Source: a bacterium
GTDB taxonomy: Bacteria > Vulcanimicrobiota > Xenobia > Xenobiales > Xenobiaceae
Direction of reading: 5' to 3'
Length of the DNA stretch: 48,404 nucleotides
Assembly: GCA_030535355.1 (NCBI GenBank)
Contig: JAUNIO010000017.1
Coordinates: forward strand, 1-48,404
Shown: positions 21,800 to 27,615 of the stretch, piece after piece
Layout of the letters: the number at the start of each line of letters is the position of its first letter
Numbering within the stretch: the first letter of the stretch is position 1
The notes under the pieces: model-generated
Databases searched by the model: none
What the model was told of the DNA's origin: nothing
Seen by the model: the letters and a program-made list of their open reading frames with translations, nothing else
Translations under genes and position numbers: made by a program

Positions 21800-22681
21800 A
21801 TGATTATAGACAATCCTATACTCAACGAAAACGCTTTTGACAAGTACGATTTTGGCAGCAGCGACGGCTCCGCAATACCAGCCCTGCAAATCTCCAGAAC
21901 TGCTTTGAAAGTGTTATTTTGCGCCCTTCTCGTCTTGGTGAGCAGCATCTTAGCCAGCAGATATGATGTCAGCGATTTTTCAGTCAGCCTGCCGTATTAT
22001 TTTTTAATTCCGCTTTTGTTCATTCCTTTGCTGCTGCAGGTTAGCTCTCAGCCCCTAAGTGCCCCCATAGTCGCACCTATTTTCAGCATCATCCAGGGTA
22101 TTTTTCTAGGTCTGTCTGCTAAAATTGTCATGGGATGGAACTTCTCCCTCTTCTCCTCTTTTTTAGACTGGTTTCTTCAGCGCGAAAATTCATTTCCGGG
22201 GCTGCAGTTATGCAGTCACAGCGAGGTATTTTTCTGCGCTATCTGCGTCGTTATAGTAATGTCCATCGCTTGCGTCACCCGCCTGATCAAACCTAAGCAA
22301 ACGATGATCTTTAGCATGTTCGGGGCTGCCGCTGGCCCGCTGCTGTTTTACGCGTCGGCCTTTATAGCCCATCAGCTGGGGTTTCACTTTATACGCATAC
22401 ACAACGAAATTATTTACATGATCGCCTGTTTTGCCTTTAGCTGCCTGCTCTGCCTGCCGATAGCTTATGGCCTAGCGATAGACTTTTACAACATTACCCT
22501 GGCCAGAGCGTCTGAAGTACCCTACGTCATGGAGTGGTACTGCGCCGCCGGCGTTATCTTTACTATTATTTGGGCTTATATTCAGCTCCCCGTTTTATTG
22601 TTCATACTCTGCATGAAAGATGATCGCTACCATAGATATAGGAGAAATAGATATTATAATACGGATGATTATGATGATTAG
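21800..22681 (+). CDS. Bax-inhibitor-1/YccA-like integral membrane protein
   Basis: This encodes a 293-residue protein with about seven hydrophobic segments (near 36-52, 65-82, 90-110, 140-160, 170-190, 203-225, 250-272). The N-terminal NPILNENAFDKYDF and the SAPIVAPIFSIIQGIFLGLSA segment match the pattern of the COG4760 branch of the BI-1 family (N-terminal 'NP.L....F', then 'AP.yA..eG'). The tail is very Tyr/Arg/Asp-rich (RYHRYRRNRYYNTDDYDD). SD 'AGGAG' lies ahead of the start. BI-1 proteins leak calcium or protons across membranes, and no role is known for this branch. A general polytopic protein of another family remains possible. Confidence 0.65.
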   Translation: MIIDNPILNENAFDKYDFGSSDGSAIPALQISRTALKVLFCALLVLVSSILASRYDVSDFSVSLPYYFLIPLLFIPLLLQVSSQPLSAPIVAPIFSIIQGIFLGLSAKIVMGWNFSLFSSFLDWFLQRENSFPGLQLCSHSEVFFCAICVVIVMSIACVTRLIKPKQTMIFSMFGAAAGPLLFYASAFIAHQLGFHFIRIHNEIIYMIACFAFSCLLCLPIAYGLAIDFYNITLARASEVPYVMEWYCAAGVIFTIIWAYIQLPVLLFILCMKDDRYHRYRRNRYYNTDDYDD

Positions 22682-22686
22682 CGCAT

Positions 22687-22715
22687 TTGACAGAGAAAAA
22701 GGCCTGCTATATAAT
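22687..22715 (+). promoter_or_regulatory. Consensus promoter of antisense RNA A
   Basis: TTGACA (22687-22692), exactly 17 bases, TATAAT (22710-22715): a perfect sigma-70/sigma-A promoter pointing into the 3' end of the small ORF at 22793-22903. Confidence 0.88.
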
Positions 22716-22721
22716 AAAAAA

Positions 22722-22805
22722 GGCGCTGCCGATAGACGGTTTAGCCCTTAGTTATGTCGAGTAACGACCGAACCTTGGACAGTTGGCGGTCGTTACTGCT
22801 TTTTT
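22722..22805 (+). ncRNA. Candidate antisense RNA A of a type I toxin-antitoxin locus
   Basis: The RNA is about 84 nt, from the consensus promoter to a strong terminator (AGTAACGACCG ... CGGTCGTTACT, then GCTTTTTT, 22760-22805). The 5' part (GGCGCTGCCGATAGACGGTTTAGCCCT) is identical to RNA B at 26940. Its 3' end is antisense to the last codons of the small ORF. TTTAGCCCT (22740-22748) is an exact complement of AGGGCTAAA within that ORF's ribosome-binding region. The layout resembles txpA/RatA of Bacillus. Confidence 0.8.
22760..22805 (+). terminator. Rho-independent terminator of RNA A
   Basis: An 11-bp perfect stem (22760-22770 with 22787-22797) is followed by GC and six T residues. Confidence 0.9.
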
Positions 22806-22903
22806 CGATTGTTTTTGCCTAAAGCATAGCCTAAAGCAAAACCAATACTCACACATGAAAACCCAAAACTGAGTACTTCGAGTAAGTGATCGATTGTCAG
22901 CAT
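22793..22903 (-). CDS. Small hydrophobic peptide, candidate type I toxin A
   Basis: This encodes a 36-residue peptide: MLTIDHLLEVLSFGFSCV, then SIGFALGYALGKNNRKKQ. One membrane helix is followed by a basic tail, as in TxpA/holin-like type I toxins. AAAGGAGG is placed nine bases before the ATG. A paralogue with the same start (MLTID) and core (LSFG, GFALG) is at 27020-27121. An antisense RNA with a consensus promoter overlaps the 3' end. The gene is too short for routine gene callers. Confidence 0.78.
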   Translation of the reverse strand: MLTIDHLLEVLSFGFSCVSIGFALGYALGKNNRKKQ

Positions 22904-23059
22904 ATCTTTAGCCCTCCTTTCCCAGATTCCCGATTAACGGGTTATCCAGCATCGAAGGGTTAAAGTCCCCTTCGATGAATCGAAAGGACTCAACCGCCTA
23001 CCGCACATGGCAGCGCCTGCAGACCCGCCATCTCCGGCAAGTCTGCAGGCACCATTACA
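22904..23059 (-). promoter_or_regulatory. Leader of toxin A mRNA, with self-pairing
   Basis: The predicted leader is about 145 nt. It starts with a long hairpin (GCCTGCAGAC 23041-23050 pairing with 23015-23024), then GGTAGGCGGTT, shared with locus B, then a stem (GTCC-TTTCGA with TCGAA..GGGAC). Locus B has the same stem with GCCC/GGGC, so pairing is kept despite base change. CTTTAACCCT in the leader nearly complements the SD region, which could mask translation, as is known for type I toxin mRNAs. Confidence 0.6.
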
Positions 23060-23082
23060 GCAAATCAGGCATAATTGTTCAA
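23054..23082 (-). promoter_or_regulatory. Promoter of toxin A mRNA
   Basis: On the minus strand TTGAAC (23077-23082), 17 bases including GATTTG, then TGTAAT (23054-23059). Locus B has TTGAAC, 18 bases also with GATTTG, and TATAAT. Confidence 0.7.
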
Positions 23083-23192
23083 CAGTATCTTTTTACACAA
23101 AGCAGCCAAAACAATATTTGCCGAAAAATATTCAAATATTCATAATTTTAGCATACGAAAACAGCTGACAATTATGCGGATTTCAGCCGCAG

Positions 23193-24449
23193 CTATTTGA
23201 TCTGCGTCCACTCCACCCCGTTCAAATCCTGATCAGAATTGGGATTATACAGCTCGGAATCGGTATTGATGACCTGACCTTGGCTGTTGGTCCAGGCGCG
23301 GTTGTAATTGTTGTCGGTCGTCACCGAGGTGCCGGGATTCATGGGATTGGCCACGTCGGTGCGTCCGGTAATGGCTTCGTGCCAGCCCTGCCGCACGCGG
23401 TCCTGAGTCGCCGCATTGTTCTGATTCATCTCGTTCTGGACATTGCTGATATAATTGTTCTTGTCCTGAACAATCTGATTCATTCTGTCGTAGTGTTCGC
23501 CCAGCTGCTGGGTCTGCTGAACCGTCGCCTGCTCACTGTACTGTTTCCATTGCGGGTTTTCCCGGCGGGAAGACAGAATAGCCAGCATGGCTTTCTGCTC
23601 CTGAGGCATTTTTGAGGCCGGAGATACGACGCCGTAGCTGTTTAGTATGCTTACCCCGTGCGTCATGATATGCCCGGCGTTGTATTCCCAGCACAGCAGG
23701 TTAGATACCAAATCTCCTTTATAAGGCTGACCGTTACAGTTCATGCTGACGACGGCATGATATTGCAGCGGAGCGAAATTAATCTGAAGGCCGGGGGCTA
23801 TTTGACTTTTGGCAATCTGGATCGTCTGCCGGGTTTCCGGAGTATCGTGGGGAGATAAACCTGCGGATACGACCTGAACATTCTGCATATTCAAAAACTG
23901 GCGCAAATCGCTCAGCATGCCGTTGGCCAAATTGTTGTTCTGAAATACCGGAGAACTGCGGAAAGGACCTATGCCGTCGTAAGTGGTGGCAAAATTGCGG
24001 AAGCCCACGCTGCCGGCCTGGGGATGCAGGAAAATGCTCTGCCAGGTGATGTGTTTCTGCGGAGGACGAACCACCTGCCCCGTACCCTGCCAGCCGGCTG
24101 GCAGCTTATAAGTTTCCACGACCATATTGGTGCCCGGATCGACCAGAGAAAACTTATTGCCGCCGGAATTGACTCCGGAGTTAGCGCTCAGCAGCTGTCC
24201 CTGAGCGGGGTCGCAGCCTCCGTCGTTCCCGACATACGCATTGGGCTCTGCGGCGCTGCCATTAACTGCGCCCGAGGCTTCCTCGGCACAGCCGGCGGCG
24301 TTCCCGGCCGCGCATCCGCTTTGAGCGGCGGCGGTTTCTTCGGCATCGTCATCCAACGCCGCGCACACGGCCTCTTTAACCTGACCGCAACCCAGCAGAC
24401 ACGAACATAACACCAATGAAAAAGCTATTTTTCCGAAATTATTGCGCAT
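23193..24449 (-). CDS. Envelope lipoprotein, paralogue 1 of 3
   Basis: This encodes a 418-residue protein. The signal peptide has lipobox LLGC with Cys21 (SCLLGCGQ), so it is probably an outer or inner membrane lipoprotein. Residues 25-100 are Ala/Gly/Cys-rich and low in complexity. The conserved body begins near NKFSLVDPGTNMVVETYKLP and carries GWQGTGQV, TWQSIFLHPQAGSVGFRN, SPHDTPETRQ, YHAVVSMNCNGQPYKGDL and LLCWEY. A Gln-rich coiled section (about 310-350) leads to DRVRQGWHEAITGRTDVANP and a C-terminal strand motif ending VEWTQIK. The body is shared with the genes at 24632 and 25866. No enzyme motif is recognised. It is the most complete member of the tandem trio. Confidence 0.8.
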   Translation of the reverse strand: MRNNFGKIAFSLVLCSCLLGCGQVKEAVCAALDDDAEETAAAQSGCAAGNAAGCAEEASGAVNGSAAEPNAYVGNDGGCDPAQGQLLSANSGVNSGGNKFSLVDPGTNMVVETYKLPAGWQGTGQVVRPPQKHITWQSIFLHPQAGSVGFRNFATTYDGIGPFRSSPVFQNNNLANGMLSDLRQFLNMQNVQVVSAGLSPHDTPETRQTIQIAKSQIAPGLQINFAPLQYHAVVSMNCNGQPYKGDLVSNLLCWEYNAGHIMTHGVSILNSYGVVSPASKMPQEQKAMLAILSSRRENPQWKQYSEQATVQQTQQLGEHYDRMNQIVQDKNNYISNVQNEMNQNNAATQDRVRQGWHEAITGRTDVANPMNPGTSVTTDNNYNRAWTNSQGQVINTDSELYNPNSDQDLNGVEWTQIK

Positions 24450-24631
24450 TATGACCTACCTTGTCCGATTTCAACTTGTAACTAAATATACTATGATTTC
24501 CAGAGAAATCTGTCAATTATTATTCAGCACTTCTGCCCAAAAATTCGGCGGCACAGTGTCGCAGCGCCTAATATACGCTCCGCGCCTCCCCGCTGCCGGA
24601 CCGATCCGGCTGCGGCCGCGGCAGAACGCGG

Positions 24632-25597
24632 TTACTTACCGGCCTGCCCCGAACAGTAACGCGTGCAGTACTCTTTCCACAGAGGATTATCCCGACGGGA
24701 CGCCAGGATGGACTGCAGGGCCTGCTGCTCCTGAGGCAGCTTAGAGGCCGGAGACACGAGGCCGCGGCAGTTCTGCAGGCATACGCTGTGTATCGTTTTA
24801 TTGACCATCTGAATGTCCCAACATATCATATCGGCGGTCAGATCGGCCTTATAGGGCTTTCCGCCGCAGGTCATGCTGACTGCGGCATGATACCGCAAAG
24901 AGACGGAATTGGTCTTTTTTCCTGAGAAACTATAGTTTTTCAGGTTTTCCAACAGTTTCCGGGTTTCCAAGGTATCATGAGGAGACAGTTCCGAGGATAC
25001 CGTCTTCACATTCTCCATCTGCAGATATTTGCGCAGATCATCCAGCATAGCGGCAGCCAAAACATCATTCCGCAGCACCGGAGAATCGCGGTAAGGCCCC
25101 GTGCCGCTGTAACTGTTTAGGGGAAAAGTCTGAAAACCCACGCTGCCGGTCCCGGAATGCAGAAAAACGCTCTGCCAAATCAGCTGGTTCGCGGGAAGGC
25201 GCAGCACCTGCCCGTCACCCTGCCAGCCCTCGGGCAGACTGTAAGATTCCACCAAAATATCAGTGTCCTTATCGCGCAGGGAAAACACCTGAAAGCCTTT
25301 TTTTGAATTATCCGGCGGCACCGGTTCAGGACAGAAGCCATCGCCGACATAAGCTTCGGACGCCGCTTCGTCGCCCTTCAATCCGCTGGCGACGCCGCTG
25401 TCACAGACGCCTTCTCCGACACCTGCAGGAGCCGCCAATTCCCGGCCGCAGACGCCCTCTTCAGCGCTGCCGGCGGCGGCATCCGCTGGGCTGTTGCCAT
25501 CCGAAACCGCGCACACGCCCTCTTTCATCTGGCAGCAGCCCAGCAGGCACGAACACAATAATATAGAGAAAGCCAATCTGCCAAAGCTGATACGCAT
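24632..25597 (-). CDS. Envelope lipoprotein, paralogue 2 of 3 (C-terminally short)
   Basis: This encodes a 321-residue protein. ATG 25597 follows GAAGGGG; a TTG eight codons upstream is less likely. The signal peptide and lipobox (SCLLGCCQ, Cys21) are nearly identical to paralogue 1, followed by an Ala/Gly-rich spacer. The body keeps FSLRDKDTDILVESYSLPEGWQG, WQSVFLHSGTGSVGFQ, SPHDTLETRK, YHAAVSMTCGGKPYKADL and SRRDNPLWKEYC. It stops soon after (CSGQAGK), lacking the coiled section and the DRVRQGWHE...WTQIK end of the other two. It may be a truncated gene that still makes a stable lipoprotein, or a natural short form. Confidence 0.78.
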   Translation of the reverse strand: MRISFGRLAFSILLCSCLLGCCQMKEGVCAVSDGNSPADAAAGSAEEGVCGRELAAPAGVGEGVCDSGVASGLKGDEAASEAYVGDGFCPEPVPPDNSKKGFQVFSLRDKDTDILVESYSLPEGWQGDGQVLRLPANQLIWQSVFLHSGTGSVGFQTFPLNSYSGTGPYRDSPVLRNDVLAAAMLDDLRKYLQMENVKTVSSELSPHDTLETRKLLENLKNYSFSGKKTNSVSLRYHAAVSMTCGGKPYKADLTADMICWDIQMVNKTIHSVCLQNCRGLVSPASKLPQEQQALQSILASRRDNPLWKEYCTRYCSGQAGK

Positions 25598-25784
25598 TAT
25601 TTCAACCCCTTCGATTTTCAAGCAATTCGGTTAAGCATCAATACCGTTAAATTAAGATAATTCCATGCACACACAAACCCAACGAAGTACGGTTCCCGCA
25701 GCGCACGAATTCGCCCCTGTCCTCACGGGGCCGCTGAGCGCGGCGGAAAGCTGTACGCAGCGGTTGTGCAAAACTATTTTCATC

Positions 25785-25810
25785 ATGCTTAACGATATTG
25801 GGTTAAGCAT
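25785..25810. repeat. 9-bp inverted repeat
   Basis: ATGCTTAAC (25785-25793) and GTTAAGCAT (25802-25810) flank an 8-base loop. GGTTAAGCAT also occurs once at 25630-25639, just 5' of paralogue 2. The 268-bp gap between paralogues 2 and 3 (25598-25865) shows nothing else; an operator or terminator role is open. Confidence 0.5.
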
Positions 25811-25865
25811 TTATGGCACATAGCAGAATTTTCGGGATGCGCCGGGCATCTCCGCCTTAAAGCGC

Positions 25866-26840
25866 CTATTTGATCCGCGTCCACTCCGTATCGTTCAAAT
25901 CCCGGTATTCATTGGGATTAAACAGAACGGAATCGGTGTTGATAACCTCCCCGTAACGGTTGGTCCAGGCATAGTGGTAATTGTTGTCGGTCTGCACCGT
26001 CGTTGAGGGACGGTAGGGATTGACGATGTCTTTTTTCTCAGTGATGACTTCATGCCAGCCCTGGCGCACTCTGTCCATCGAGGCCGAAGTGCTGCGGTTC
26101 ACTTCCCGTCGGATATTGTCGATGTAATCGTCCTTCTCTTTGATAATCTGCCGCATCCTGTCATTATGCCCGCTCGACATCTTATTCCGCATTGCGGCAT
26201 ATTGCGAACAGAATTGCACCCACTGGGGGTTCTCCCGGCGCGTCGCCATAATATTCAGCACAGCCTTGCGGGCCTGCGGTATCAGGGACGCCGGCGCAGC
26301 AACGCCGTAACTGTTCTGCACGGTGATCCCGTGAGTGATAAACATACCCGCCATGTACTCCCAGCATAGCAGATTGACGGCCAAATCGGCCTCATACGGC
26401 TTGCCGCCGCAGACCATGCTGACGGCGGCGTGATATAGCAAAGGGGCGCAGTTGGCCTGAATCATCGGGGTAACCTGTCGGCTCATCATCTGCATTATCT
26501 GCCGGTTTTCCGGGGTATCGTTGGATTCCAGGGCCGAAGACTCGATCTGCGCCTTTTCAATCTGCAGAAAATTGCTCAAATCATTCAGCAAACCGGCCGC
26601 CAGGTTGTTATTCTGCAGCACCGGCGAGCTGAGATACGGTCCTATGCCGCTGTAACTCACGGAATAATTGCGGAAACCCACGCAGCCCGTCTTTTTATGC
26701 AGAAAGAAGCACTGCCAGGTCATATCTTTCCCGGGAGGATGAATAACCTGACCGGTACCCTGCCAGCTGGGCGGCAGCTTATAGGTTTCCACGACCAATT
26801 TGGTGGCCGGATCGATTAAAGAAAAGGTATTCGCTCCCAT
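25866..26840 (-). CDS. Paralogue 3 of 3, lacking a signal peptide
   Basis: This encodes a 324-residue protein. The ATG at 26840 has a good SD (AGGGGAA), and an in-frame TAG lies 12 bases upstream, so no N-terminal extension exists. The protein starts directly in the conserved body (FSLIDPATKLVVETYKLPPSWQG) without the lipoprotein signal and spacer of its neighbours. The C-terminal features are complete: a coiled part with RMRQIIKEKDDYIDNIRR, DRVRQGWHEVITEKKDIVNP, and DTEWTRIK. It should stay in the cytoplasm if made. A partly deleted duplicate that acquired a usable start is one reading; a cytoplasmic partner is another. Confidence 0.75.
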   Translation of the reverse strand: MGANTFSLIDPATKLVVETYKLPPSWQGTGQVIHPPGKDMTWQCFFLHKKTGCVGFRNYSVSYSGIGPYLSSPVLQNNNLAAGLLNDLSNFLQIEKAQIESSALESNDTPENRQIMQMMSRQVTPMIQANCAPLLYHAAVSMVCGGKPYEADLAVNLLCWEYMAGMFITHGITVQNSYGVAAPASLIPQARKAVLNIMATRRENPQWVQFCSQYAAMRNKMSSGHNDRMRQIIKEKDDYIDNIRREVNRSTSASMDRVRQGWHEVITEKKDIVNPYRPSTTVQTDNNYHYAWTNRYGEVINTDSVLFNPNEYRDLNDTEWTRIK

Positions 26841-26904
26841 ATGCTTCCCCTAAATTGCCTCTGAATGTGCTCCGAACTTCTGTTATCTCCGAATATAAAC
26901 CTTC

Positions 26905-26933
26905 TTGACCAGGCGCAAAGCCTGCTATATAAT
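26905..26933 (+). promoter_or_regulatory. Promoter of antisense RNA B
   Basis: TTGACC (26905-26910), 17 bases, TATAAT (26928-26933). The -10 and the next 40 bases are identical to RNA A; the -35 differs by one base. Confidence 0.85.
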
Positions 26934-26939
26934 AAAAAA

Positions 26940-27023
26940 GGCGCTGCCGATAGACGGTTTAGCCCTGAGCTATAATCAACAAATGACCGTAGCCTTTGGG
27001 ATTAGGACGGTCATTTGCTTTAA
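26940..27023 (+). ncRNA. Candidate antisense RNA B of a type I toxin-antitoxin locus
   Basis: This RNA is about 84 nt, the same length as RNA A. The conserved 5' part contains TTTAGCCCT, complementary to the SD-distal AGGGCTAAA of the toxin mRNA. The terminator is an 11-bp stem CAAATGACCGT (26990-27000) with ACGGTCATTTG (27007-27017), then CTTTAATT. The stem sequence differs completely from that of RNA A, but the position is kept. It converges on the small ORF at 27020-27121. Confidence 0.78.
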
Positions 27024-27121
27024 TTGATGCAGCTTGCGAGGGCTAAACCCAGAGCAAAGCCGACGCCGAAACAAGTCAAGCCGAAGCTCAAAATTGCCAG
27101 CAGTCTATCAATTGTCAGCAT
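27020..27121 (-). CDS. Small hydrophobic peptide, candidate type I toxin B
   Basis: This encodes a 33-residue peptide: MLTIDRLLAILSFGLTCF, then GVGFALGLALASCIN. It is a single membrane helix, a paralogue of the peptide at 22793-22903, but without the basic tail. The SD AAAGGAGG is nine bases from the ATG. The leader carries TTAGCCCT twice (reading the minus strand, at about 27171-27178 and 27201-27208), each complementary to AGGGCTAA beside the SD. The leader also has the GCCCTTTCGA/TCGAAGGGGC stem, so translation is probably masked until processing. Confidence 0.75.
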   Translation of the reverse strand: MLTIDRLLAILSFGLTCFGVGFALGLALASCIN

Positions 27122-27267
27122 AACTTTAGCCCTCCTTTCATGAGATTCTCTTGCGAGTTTCACAATCGAAAGGGCTAAGGCCCCTTCGAAACTAGTCGAA
27201 AGGGCTAACCGCCTACCGTTATCTAGCAGCGCCGCAATCCAGCCATACCTAGCCAGACTGCCCCTCA

Positions 27268-27297
27268 ATTATACCAAATCGGTTATAAAGCGTTCAA
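27268..27297 (-). promoter_or_regulatory. Promoter of toxin B mRNA
   Basis: On the minus strand TTGAAC (27292-27297), 18 bases, TATAAT (27268-27273). Confidence 0.75.
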
Positions 27298-27615
27298 CAA
27301 AACAGCTACAGGCAATGTTACAATTACGCGACATAGCTGTTAATATATTCTTAAATCGCAATATATACGCATAGTTAAGGATGCCTCCAGCACATCGAAC
27401 ACTAGGCAAGAAGAACAGCTTTTGACTATCACAATCCCGGCATAATAGCAGGCTAAAATATAAACGCTTAGACGTTCTCGCAGTTAACCCCGGAATGATG
27501 TAAAAAACTTAAATATTTAACATATCAGAGCAGGAGTTATTGTTACCCAACATAGAATTTATTAGGTTTTTTATCATTAGCATATCCTATAAAAAGAAGG
27601 GACTATAACCAATTC
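27298..27615. other. Gene-free AT-rich interval
   Basis: This is 318 bp between the toxin B promoter and the large lipoprotein gene. It holds AT-rich promoter-like words close to 27585 (CATATCCTATAAA) but no clear -35. I see no gene or hairpin in it. Confidence 0.5.
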
